Positions 52,694 through 60,433 of a stretch of DNA of 64,000 nucleotides are shown in pieces. Each line of letters begins with the position of its first letter. Positions within the stretch are counted from its first letter, which is position 1. The translations under genes were made by a program, and so were the position numbers. The stretch covers positions 62,139-126,138 of the forward strand of contig NZ_JAASRM010000001.1 of NCBI RefSeq assembly GCF_011761565.1. The letters are read 5' to 3'. Source of the DNA: Rhizomicrobium palustre. GTDB lineage: Bacteria; Pseudomonadota; Alphaproteobacteria; Micropepsales; Micropepsaceae. The notes under the pieces are model-generated. The model saw only the letters and a list, made by a program, of their open reading frames with translations. It made no database searches and was not told the origin of the DNA.

Positions 52694-52698
52694 GAACC

Positions 52699-53196
52699 AT
52701 GACTCAAGAAACCTACATCTTCGCTTCGCATCTCGATCTCGCCCAGCATATCCGCAAGGAATCCGCGGGCCTGTTGCAGGCGCGCCTCTCCGACAGCCTG
52801 GACCTCGAAGCCCAGCTGAAACAGGCGCATTGGAACGTGAAGGGGCGCGATTTCTTCCAGCTGCATGAGCTTTTCGACAAGCTGCATGGCGAAATCGAAG
52901 ACCTTACCGATACCCTGGCCGAGCGCATCACCACCATTGGCGGCATTGCCGATGGCCGGGTGCAGACCACCTCTGCCAAAACCACGCTCTATGAATACCC
53001 GCTGCAGGCCAAAGGCGGCGCGGCGCATTTGAAGGCCGTCGCGGCGGCGCTGGCCGAATTCGGCAAGCATCTGCGCGCCGACATCGACAAGGCGGCCGCC
53101 ATCGGCGATGCCGATACCGCGGACGTTTTCACCGAGGTCTCGCGCGCGGTGGACAAGCAGCTCTGGTTCGTGGAAGCGCATCTGGTCGAGGAATAA
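52699..53196 (+). CDS. dps: Dps-like ferritin, DNA starvation/stationary-phase protection protein
   Basis: A 165-residue four-helix protein forming 12-mers that store iron and quench peroxide. The interface ferroxidase ligands are in LKQAHWNVKGRDFFQLHELF and DKLHGEIEDLTDTLAERITT: His in AHWNVKG, then the paired His and Asp/Glu of DKLHGEIEDLTD. The C-terminal helices (VFTEVSRAVDKQLWFVEAHL) fit the family. The longer frame from 52456 is an antisense-free shadow inside the upstream gene; ATG 52699 is the normal Dps start. It is cotranscribed with the haloperoxidase-like hydrolase. No long basic N-terminal tail is present, so DNA binding may be weak. Confidence 0.92.
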   Translation: MTQETYIFASHLDLAQHIRKESAGLLQARLSDSLDLEAQLKQAHWNVKGRDFFQLHELFDKLHGEIEDLTDTLAERITTIGGIADGRVQTTSAKTTLYEYPLQAKGGAAHLKAVAAALAEFGKHLRADIDKAAAIGDADTADVFTEVSRAVDKQLWFVEAHLVEE

Positions 53197-56064
53197 TCAC
53201 CCCGCCAGCATCTCCAGAAGTGTTTTTGCGTCCCGCATGTCACCGGTCCCCCACCCTTCGGTGAAAAGCCGGACGCGCTCTTCCAGGGCCGTCGCAGCCT
53301 CTTTGCGGCGGCCTTGGGCGAGCAGCAGCCGCGAAAGAGTAATCGCGGCTTTCAACTCCCAAGCCAGGGCGCCTTGTTTTCGCGCTAAAGCCATCGCCTC
53401 TTCCAGCAAGGCTTCGGCTGCAAGCGAATTGCCGAGTCCGGTCAAGACATCCGCCTTCATCCGCATCACTTCCGGCACGCACCACAGCTCGCCATTACCT
53501 TGAAGATCGGCACGCATGCCATCGAGCAGGCGTATCGCCTTGTCGCTCGCCCCCGCCCGGCCCATCGCCCAGCCATAAGACCACAACAACACCTTGTAGC
53601 GGGGATGCGCATTATTGGGCGGCAGATTCCCCATCGCCTGCTCATAGGCGGCGAAGCCTTCCGGTGTGAAATTCTTGTGCAAGCCCAGCAGCGCTTCAAA
53701 GGCCAGCGCCCAGCGCCGCCACACCTCCAGCCCGTGACTGTCTGTCTGCTCCAAGAGCAGCGCGGTATAGCGCAACGCCGCATCGAGATTGCCAGTGAAC
53801 AATCCCAAGGGACAAGCGTAATGGGCGAGCAGATTACACAGCGTGAAGGCATGCGGCTCGGCCAATGCGCTTTCCATGGCCTTGCGGATCAATTCCCAAG
53901 AGCGATCCGCTTGTCCACATAACCACTGCACCGAGGCGAGCGCCCCCTGGCTCAACAGTTTCTGATCCAAAAGGAAGCGTACATTGGCGCCGGGCACTGC
54001 AGGCTTGTCGTAATAGGTCAGCGAGCGTTCCAGATGCGCCAAGGCTTTGGTCTGGTCGCCCAATACATGCAGCACCGTGCCCACCATGCGGTCGGCGACG
54101 CATTCATCGGCATCCGAGCCGGTCTGGACACGGAAGCGTTCCGCCGTCACCAGCGCCTCTTGATAATTGGCGGTATAGCACTGCGTCGCCCATAGCCCGA
54201 CCAGGCTGCGCACTTGGTTTTCGCGATCGCCGAGTTGCTCGGCAATGCCATAGGCCTCACGCCACCAGGATTCGACCTCGCGCCCCACCCCCAGCGTGGC
54301 CGGAACCGTCTGCCCCAAGGCTTGCAGCAGGATCATCCGCGGGCGCGCGTTGCGCGCATCCCCCGCAGGCACGCGCTGCAAGGCAAGTTCGACGTAACGG
54401 CGGCAATCTTCCAACAGCGACAGCCGGTGCCACAGCGCCAGAACCTTCAGCGTCATCGCGACACCGAGCTCCGCCGCCGTCGCCTCCGTCAGCGCCCATT
54501 GCAGCGCAGCGTGGATATTGTCGAGCACATGCCCATGCGCCCGCGTCCACTGCACCGGCGTCAGCCCATCACGCTGAGCCAGAATGCTATCCAATAAACT
54601 GGCATAATACTCGGCATGGCGCCGCGCGATGGTGGGATAGACCTCCGCCGCCTCCAGCTTTTCGCGGGCATAGGCGCGCGTCGTCTCCAACAGCCGATAA
54701 GTGACGCGTTCCTCGCCCATACTGATCGCGACCAGGGATTTGTCGATCAAACAGGCAAGGTCATCGAGTACATTGGCGCTGCGTCCGCACAGCGCTACCG
54801 CACGCACATCCGCGGCCTCAAATGGTCCGGCAAAGATCGCTAGTTCCAACAGCAGCGCCTGCTCTTGCGGCGGAAGATTTTCGAAACTCCAATCAAGGGT
54901 TTCCAGCAAGGTGCGATGACGCGGCAGGGCGCGGCGCTTATCGCGCATGACCAGCGCGAATTTTTCTTCCAGCAGTGCCGCGAGCCCACGCACGCCAAAC
55001 ACTTCCACCTGCCCCGCCGCCAGTTCGATGGCGAGCGGAATGCCATCCAGGCGGCGGCAAATCTCAGCAATCAGCGGCAGATCGCTGCTTTCGACCTGCG
55101 CACGCTCATTGGCGCGTTCGATGAAAAGCTCCACCGCAGCGTAAACAGAGAGATCCGCGTCCTTGGCGCCTTCTAGCGGCGGCATCGCCAAAGGCTGAAG
55201 CCGGAACACCCGCTCTCCCTCAATGCGTAATGGCTCGCGGCTGGTGACCAGAAGCCCGGTTTGTGGCGCACCGTTAAACAGTGCCAGCGCCAGCTCGCCC
55301 GCCGCGTCGCGCAGATGCTCGCAATTATCAAGGATGAGCAGCATGCGCTTGGGCCTCAGCACCGCGATGATCGCGGCAATCGTTTTTTCGCCGGCCCCAC
55401 TCACGCCCAGGGCGGAAAGCACGGCCCCTGGCACAGCCTCGACATCCGTCAGCGCCGCAAAATCGATAAACCGCACCCCATCGGGATAGGTTTGGAGCGC
55501 CGCGTCGGCCACCGCGAGTGCCACCGAAGTCTTGCCGATACCGCCTGAGCCCGTCACCGTGACCCAGCGGCGTTGTGCTAGCTCGCGTGTGAGGGCGGCC
55601 ACGGTTTCGCCGCGCCCCACCAACCTGGTGCCGAGCCGCGGATAATCGCGCTGGCTCGGCAATTCGACGGCTTGCGCCGCACTCTCTGCAGGCATTTCCG
55701 TTACGGATACCCGCGGCATGAAGCGATAACCGCGCCCTGGCACATTGGCGATGTAATGGGACACCGGCCCCGTGCCGCCGAGCAGACGGCGCAAGGCTGT
55801 AATGTGCACACGCAGATTCGCTTCCTCAACAAAAATGCCCGGCCAGACCTTGGCCATCAGGTCATTTTTGGAAACGACGTCTCCGGATCGTTCCACCAGC
55901 ACCGCCAGAATGGCCAGCGCGCGCGATCCCACAGCGACCGGTACATCGCCTTCATAAAGGCGATCCTGCGACGGGATGAGGCGAAAATTCTCAAACCTAT
56001 AAACGCGGATAGATCCGGCTGCAGCGTGCTGCAATTCCCCTGTCCTCAAATCCAGCAAAAGCAA
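53197..56064 (-). CDS. Large regulator: OmpR-type winged helix, NTPase, TPR-like repeats
   Basis: A 955-residue soluble protein. Residues ~18-118 are a winged-helix DNA-binding domain (YRFENFRLIPSQDRLYEGDV, LVERSGDVVSKNDLMAKVWP, VPGRGYRF). Next comes an AAA/NB-ARC-like NTPase: VGRGETVAALTRELAQRRWV, Walker A TVTGSGGIGKTSVALAVAD, Walker B MLLILDNCEHLRD and the sensor-like LLVTSREPLRIEGERVFRLQ. The remaining ~480 residues are helical repeats resembling TPR. Known relatives (the CadC-headed ATPase regulators) integrate signals and bind DNA in an ATP state, but targets are unknown. The start is TTG at 56064 or an internal TTG; no ATG fits. It is divergent from an AraC-type gene 70 bases away. Confidence 0.82.
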   Translation of the reverse strand: MLLLDLRTGELQHAAAGSIRVYRFENFRLIPSQDRLYEGDVPVAVGSRALAILAVLVERSGDVVSKNDLMAKVWPGIFVEEANLRVHITALRRLLGGTGPVSHYIANVPGRGYRFMPRVSVTEMPAESAAQAVELPSQRDYPRLGTRLVGRGETVAALTRELAQRRWVTVTGSGGIGKTSVALAVADAALQTYPDGVRFIDFAALTDVEAVPGAVLSALGVSGAGEKTIAAIIAVLRPKRMLLILDNCEHLRDAAGELALALFNGAPQTGLLVTSREPLRIEGERVFRLQPLAMPPLEGAKDADLSVYAAVELFIERANERAQVESSDLPLIAEICRRLDGIPLAIELAAGQVEVFGVRGLAALLEEKFALVMRDKRRALPRHRTLLETLDWSFENLPPQEQALLLELAIFAGPFEAADVRAVALCGRSANVLDDLACLIDKSLVAISMGEERVTYRLLETTRAYAREKLEAAEVYPTIARRHAEYYASLLDSILAQRDGLTPVQWTRAHGHVLDNIHAALQWALTEATAAELGVAMTLKVLALWHRLSLLEDCRRYVELALQRVPAGDARNARPRMILLQALGQTVPATLGVGREVESWWREAYGIAEQLGDRENQVRSLVGLWATQCYTANYQEALVTAERFRVQTGSDADECVADRMVGTVLHVLGDQTKALAHLERSLTYYDKPAVPGANVRFLLDQKLLSQGALASVQWLCGQADRSWELIRKAMESALAEPHAFTLCNLLAHYACPLGLFTGNLDAALRYTALLLEQTDSHGLEVWRRWALAFEALLGLHKNFTPEGFAAYEQAMGNLPPNNAHPRYKVLLWSYGWAMGRAGASDKAIRLLDGMRADLQGNGELWCVPEVMRMKADVLTGLGNSLAAEALLEEAMALARKQGALAWELKAAITLSRLLLAQGRRKEAATALEERVRLFTEGWGTGDMRDAKTLLEMLAG

Positions 56065-56134
56065 TTTACAACTATTAACACGCGTTACTCTGTCCCGTCA
56101 GGCAACATGTGCGTGTTCTTCGATACGGGCAAAT

Positions 56135-57037
56135 ATGGGCGCGCTTACGGCTGAACTCTGTAATTCTGCATTAGAAGAAGGCACGCGCACGTCTGCCGTT
56201 ACGGCAATCAGCTATCCTGAGCAGCATTGGGATGGCCTTACCGTTCAAGTGGATTTACTCCAGGGACCTGGGCGCCACCTCGCGCAAAAATGCGCCGAAT
56301 GCCCGTGGCTCGCGGTTTGTCTGGAGACTCGCGGCGGCCAAGTCGAAATGCAGAGCCAACCGCATGGCGCCAAAGCAAGGCCTCGGCGTGGCAATGCCGA
56401 GCTTTACCTTGTTCCGGCAGGAAAGCCGGTATGGGAGAGTGCGGACCATATCGCTTTTGCCCGCCGCATCTTCATCTTTTTCGATGCCGCCAAATTGCAG
56501 CGAGCCGGGCACAACATGGCCGCGTTACAAGAGATATCGCAGCTCGCGACGTTTTCCGATCCGGTCGTCCGCCAGCTTGCCGCCATGCTGGCCGACGAAA
56601 CCCAGCAAGGCGGACCTAACGGGCGAATGTACGGCGAAAGCCTCGCGCATGCCCTGACCGCGGCATTGCTTGCCATCACCGAGCGGGCGCAGAAGCCGGC
56701 CAAAGGCGGCCTTGCCCCGCGCGCCTTGCAACGTGTGATCGCCTATCTGGAAGAGCATTGGCGCGAACAGCTTTTCCTCGCCGATCTCGCGCGCCTCGCC
56801 GGAATTTCGCAATCCCATTTCGGCCGTGCGTTCAAGACCTCTACCGGCGTGGCCCCCTCACGCTGGCATATGAACATCCGCATCCGCCGGGCCCAGGAAA
56901 TGCTGCTCGCAGACACCCAGAGCCTTGCCGATATCGCGCTTTACGCTGGCTTCTCTGATCAGAGCCATTTCACCCGCGCCTTCCGCCAAGTCGCGGGGCT
57001 CACGCCGGGCGCCTGGCGCAAAGCGCAGCAGGCCTGA
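56135..57037 (+). CDS. AraC-family transcriptional regulator
   Basis: A 300-residue regulator. The C-terminal ~100 residues carry two helix-turn-helix units: LFLADLARLAGISQSHFGRA then FKTSTGVAPSRWHMNIRIRR, and SLADIALYAGFSDQSHFTRA then FRQVAGLTPGAWRKA. The N-terminal 190 residues are a cupin-like sensor without an obvious ligand signature (ECPWLAVCLETRGGQVEMQS). This resembles activators of catabolic or stress genes in the same class as those controlling porin-enzyme clusters. It lies between the large NTPase regulator (divergent) and the convergent DUF1275-porin gene train, which is a reasonable but unproven target. Confidence 0.85.
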   Translation: MGALTAELCNSALEEGTRTSAVTAISYPEQHWDGLTVQVDLLQGPGRHLAQKCAECPWLAVCLETRGGQVEMQSQPHGAKARPRRGNAELYLVPAGKPVWESADHIAFARRIFIFFDAAKLQRAGHNMAALQEISQLATFSDPVVRQLAAMLADETQQGGPNGRMYGESLAHALTAALLAITERAQKPAKGGLAPRALQRVIAYLEEHWREQLFLADLARLAGISQSHFGRAFKTSTGVAPSRWHMNIRIRRAQEMLLADTQSLADIALYAGFSDQSHFTRAFRQVAGLTPGAWRKAQQA

Positions 57038-57042
57038 TCGCC

Positions 57043-57711
57043 TCAAATCTTTTCCGCGCGCAGGAACAGAAGCCCCGCCGCGAAAAACGGCGGCAAGGCA
57101 TATCCCCACATGCCGCCGAAATGGATCACCAGCGCCGCAAGCCCGCAGCCAAACGCAAAAGATAAAATGCTGACGCCAAGCTTCTGAAGCCGCGCGCTGA
57201 TGACACCGCGCTCCTCGCCCGCGTTACCCACGATCAGATCGGCAACATCGAGCATGGCTTGCGTGGTTGAGCCCGTCATCAGCGTGGAAGGCGGCAACTT
57301 TGGCAGATGCACCCGCTGCGCCCCGTTCTGGATTGCCATGGCAGAAACCAGCACCATACCTGTCACCAGCGCCATCCAGCTATCGCCACTCGTAAATGGC
57401 CCAAAGGCAAAGGCCAGCGCGGTCGCACCCGCGAACAATACCACCATGACACCAAACATGATGGGCAGCGGCGCACGCCCCGCCTTGGCCAGACGATGCC
57501 CCAGCAGGCGCGACAGCACGATCATCAGGCAGAACATCGGCAATGCCAGAAGCTTGGCCGTAATACCCGAACGGCTCAGCACCAGCGCCGCTCCCAAGGT
57601 GACGAAATTGCCCGTGACATGGGCCGCGAAGAGGCCCTGCAAGGTGAGAAAGCTCAGCGTATCGACATAGCCGCCCAAAATGCTGAGAAGGATTGCGATG
57701 CGCGTGGCCAT
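57043..57711 (-). CDS. DUF1275 (YoaK-type) membrane protein
   Basis: A 222-residue protein with about six membrane helices: ILLSILGGYVDTLSFLTLQG, FAAHVTGNFVTLGAALVLSR, ALPMFCLMIVLSRLLGHRLA, then FGVMVVLFAGATALAFAFGP, and two C-terminal helices. GGYVDTLSFLTLQGLFAAHV followed by TGNFVTLG and NGAQRVHLPKLPPSTLMTGS is the DUF1275 signature. Function is unknown. ATG 57711 has GAGGAG upstream and lies 10 bases past the porin stop, so it is probably the last gene of that train. Homologues often adjoin oxidoreductase or porin genes; no substrate is known. Confidence 0.88.
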   Translation of the reverse strand: MATRIAILLSILGGYVDTLSFLTLQGLFAAHVTGNFVTLGAALVLSRSGITAKLLALPMFCLMIVLSRLLGHRLAKAGRAPLPIMFGVMVVLFAGATALAFAFGPFTSGDSWMALVTGMVLVSAMAIQNGAQRVHLPKLPPSTLMTGSTTQAMLDVADLIVGNAGEERGVISARLQKLGVSILSFAFGCGLAALVIHFGGMWGYALPPFFAAGLLFLRAEKI

Positions 57712-57721
57712 AATAGTCTCC

Positions 57722-59095
57722 TCACCAGCCGGATTTGAATTCAACACCGATATAATTGGAAGGCCGCCCGCCCGCCTGCCGTATCGCCTCGCCTGCGGAA
57801 AACCGCACCGCCTCGACCGCGGCGGAAAGCTGACCGGAAATCTGCCAATCCATCCGCGCTTGGTAATAGGTTCCGGTATAGGCCGAGCCCCGCCCCGCCG
57901 TACCCGCCACCGGGTTCATCGGCTGGGTATAGACCGCATCGGCGGTGGTCTGGCGCCACTGCATCGCGCCCGCCAGCATCAGCGAGACATCACTGCGGGG
58001 TTTCAAAGTCAGCGACGGCTTGAGATGGATGAAATTGGTATAGCCGGTATAGCCCGCCAAGGCGACGTAATAGCCATTCGGAAAAAGCGGATTAAAGCTG
58101 CCGATCTTGCCGTCATTGGGGTTCTTATCGCCCGACGCCGCATCGGCTTGCAGACCTAAGCGCGGCTGCCAGACGGCCTTACTGAAGCGATAGCCCGCGC
58201 GGCTGCCAATCGCCCAGGCGTTAATCGGATGCTCCGCCAAATGGCCGCTTTGCAGCATGCCTTCCACATCCCAATCCCAGCCCGACACCGCACCCGCCGA
58301 ACGTAAGTCCCAGATATTGCGCCGCTCGCTGCCTTTGAGGCTGCCCAGCACCGCGCCATCGCGGCGGTATTGCGAATAATAGAGCGCCACACTGCCCGGC
58401 CCGAATTCATATTCGCCGCGCAAGCCGCCATAGCTCAAATGCGCATTGCTGCTATCGTCAAAGGCGGCGCTATCGCGGTTCTGCACCGGATGGCTGAAGA
58501 AGCTGATGAAGCGCCAGCTCCCGATTTCGTAATTGGCCCACAGCGCATCATAGGATTGGCGCACATTCGGCCCATCACGCAACGACACGAAACGCTGCAA
58601 GTCGAAGGCAAATTGTTGCCGCCCCGCCCGAAGCCGCAGCGTACCCGCGCCCACAGGCTCCACCAGCGCGACAAAACCTTGCTCCAGATCCAGCCGGTTC
58701 TGATCCACCGGCGTCATGCGCGCTTTGCCGGGCGCGAAAGCACTGTCGAGCTGCACAAAAACCTGCACGCCTTGGCTGAGGCGCAGGTCGGCATGCGCTT
58801 CGAGGCGCGAGATCACATAGGATTGCGAGCGCGTATCGCCGACGCCGAAATTGGGCGCGTCATTGCTTTCATAGCGCAGCCGCAGCCCCGCCCCGAGCGA
58901 GAGATAAGTTTTGGCATCACCAAGCGGAATATATTTCAGCGTATCGAGCGACTGGCGCGGCACGGAAGGATCGGCCAGCACCGACCAATCCTCCTGCCAG
59001 CGGTTCATCAAGATCGAAGGGCGCTCCGCCGCGGCAGTGTCTGGGCTGAAAAGACATGCAGCCACAGCCGCCGGAAAGAGCGCCCGTTTCATCAC
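57722..59095 (-). CDS. Alginate-export (AlgE) family outer-membrane beta-barrel protein
   Basis: A 457-residue porin-like protein with a cleavable signal (MMKRALFPAAVAACLFSPDT to AAAER). Mature blocks such as RWQEDWSVLADPSVPRQSLD, LKYIPLGDAKTYLSLGAGLR, DQNRLDLEQGFVAL, LRLRAGRQQFAFDLQRFVSL and RDGPNVRQSYDALWANY match the alginate-export family (PF13372), whose barrels pass polysaccharides or aromatic acids. The end SNYIGVEFKSGW has the terminal aromatic of outer-membrane strands. The start overlaps the VOC gene stop by 4 bases. In this train it most likely imports the small molecule handled by the upstream enzymes; no alginate genes are near. Confidence 0.87.
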   Translation of the reverse strand: MMKRALFPAAVAACLFSPDTAAAERPSILMNRWQEDWSVLADPSVPRQSLDTLKYIPLGDAKTYLSLGAGLRLRYESNDAPNFGVGDTRSQSYVISRLEAHADLRLSQGVQVFVQLDSAFAPGKARMTPVDQNRLDLEQGFVALVEPVGAGTLRLRAGRQQFAFDLQRFVSLRDGPNVRQSYDALWANYEIGSWRFISFFSHPVQNRDSAAFDDSSNAHLSYGGLRGEYEFGPGSVALYYSQYRRDGAVLGSLKGSERRNIWDLRSAGAVSGWDWDVEGMLQSGHLAEHPINAWAIGSRAGYRFSKAVWQPRLGLQADAASGDKNPNDGKIGSFNPLFPNGYYVALAGYTGYTNFIHLKPSLTLKPRSDVSLMLAGAMQWRQTTADAVYTQPMNPVAGTAGRGSAYTGTYYQARMDWQISGQLSAAVEAVRFSAGEAIRQAGGRPSNYIGVEFKSGW

Positions 59096-59982
59096 GGCAC
59101 GAGCGCGTGGATTTCAGCGATATAGCCGCCGGGAAACTGCACCATCGCGGCGCGGCGGCCATCGGAGTTGACGGGTTCGCTGATCACGCTCGCACCAGCC
59201 GCTTTCGCTTTGGTCAGCGTGGCATCGAGATCGGCGACTTCATAGCCGGTCAGCTCGCGCCCATAAGGCCACGGTAATTGCCCGTCGGTCACCAGCACCA
59301 CCATCTTGCCATAGCCGGATTCGATGCGAATGCGATGATAGCTCGTGCCCGGCTTGCCGATTTCCGCACCCGGGGCCTTGGCCGTATCCGAGGTCACTTT
59401 GCCATGTGCGAAAGCGACAAAGCCTTTCACGAAAGCCTTGGCGGCATCGGGGGAAACATAGACGCGGTTCTCCGGCACGGTGGCAAGGGCGGGATAATTC
59501 GGCGGCGTCGTATGCCAATAAAGCTGCATGTTCACCCCACCCGGCCAAGTGATCACGGCGTCCTTGCCAATTGGATCAGGGAAAGTCGACACCATCACCG
59601 TCGCACCCGCCTTCTTGGCGGCCTTCACAGCGGCATCGATGTCCGTCACGAGATAGCCGGTGCGTTCGGCGCCAAACGGATATGGGATCGGTGTCTTGAA
59701 GCCGAAAGTGGAGATCGTGCCCGCCGGTGTCAGTGCGATTTGCGACATGGTCTGGCTCGGCGTCGGCGTCACCTGGAACACGCCCTGCTTGGAAAGCGTG
59801 CCGCCAAAGGTCGCCACGAAACTCGCCATGAAGCGATCATAGTCCTCCGGCGCGACATAGACATGGGTGGTGTCGTATTGCGGCCCCACCGAGAAATCTT
59901 TCGCGGCGGCATCTTTCGCACCCGCAGGCAGCGCCAGAAGAGCAATGAAGGCCGAAGCCAGAAAGGCCTGTGAGAGACGCAT
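59092..59982 (-). CDS. Exported protein with two VOC (glyoxalase/bleomycin-resistance) domains
   Basis: A 296-residue protein with signal peptide MRLSQAFLASAFIALLALPA to GAKDAAA. The two halves (about 35-155 and 160-296) are each a vicinal-oxygen-chelate beta-alpha-beta-beta-beta unit; PFGAERTGYLVTDIDAAVKA with AKKAGATVMVSTFPDPIGKD and RELTGYEVADLDATLTKAKA with AAGASVISEPVNSDGRRAAM show the repeated pattern. Periplasmic VOC proteins are not common and their substrates are mostly unknown. GGAAGGAG before ATG 59982 fixes the start; the frame to 60021 is not used. Coupled with the porin downstream and the DoxX gene 20 bases upstream. Confidence 0.82.
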   Translation of the reverse strand: MRLSQAFLASAFIALLALPAGAKDAAAKDFSVGPQYDTTHVYVAPEDYDRFMASFVATFGGTLSKQGVFQVTPTPSQTMSQIALTPAGTISTFGFKTPIPYPFGAERTGYLVTDIDAAVKAAKKAGATVMVSTFPDPIGKDAVITWPGGVNMQLYWHTTPPNYPALATVPENRVYVSPDAAKAFVKGFVAFAHGKVTSDTAKAPGAEIGKPGTSYHRIRIESGYGKMVVLVTDGQLPWPYGRELTGYEVADLDATLTKAKAAGASVISEPVNSDGRRAAMVQFPGGYIAEIHALVP

Positions 59983-60001
59983 GGAATACTCCTTCCCGTC
60001 G

Positions 60002-60433
60002 TTAGCGCTGACGCTTGGCATGTTCGGCGATGAGCGCCGCCATGACGAGCCCCGCGATCAAGCCGATATGTTCGAAGAAACTGTTCAGCGCCATGAAATG
60101 CGCTTCACCCGTCTTATTCCAGAAATCATTGGCGAGAAGGCTGGCGATGAAGGTGAGCACACCCAACGCCCCCGCGGCGAGCCAGACAAAGCGGCCCCAC
60201 ACGATCAGCACCGGCGCCACAAGCTCGCACACCACCGCGACGCCAGCCCATAGAACGGCGGGCTGCATGCCGAAATGCGCCTGCTCCGCCACCGCGGCTG
60301 GAAAATCCAGCGCCTTATTCACCCCGCCAATGAAATACGCGCTGGTGAGGCCCACACGTGCCAACAGCCATGTCCAGCGCCATTCCAGAATGGCATCCAC
60401 CCAACCGGGGTCGCGTTCCGTCCAGCTCTGCAT
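60002..60433 (-). CDS. DoxX-family inner-membrane protein
   Basis: A 143-residue protein with four membrane helices: LLARVGLTSAYFIGGVNKAL, PAVLWAGVAVVCELVAPVLI, FVWLAAGALGVLTFIASLLA and EHIGLIAGLVMAALIAEH. The first helix with FIGGVNKALDFPAAVAEQAH and the FFEHIGLIAGL close match the DoxX group. Members take part in thiosulfate oxidation or in unknown redox steps. ATG 60433 overlaps the amidohydrolase stop by one base (TGATG), so it is translationally coupled. The next gene is 20 bases on. Its role in this train is unknown. Confidence 0.8.
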   Translation of the reverse strand: MQSWTERDPGWVDAILEWRWTWLLARVGLTSAYFIGGVNKALDFPAAVAEQAHFGMQPAVLWAGVAVVCELVAPVLIVWGRFVWLAAGALGVLTFIASLLANDFWNKTGEAHFMALNSFFEHIGLIAGLVMAALIAEHAKRQR

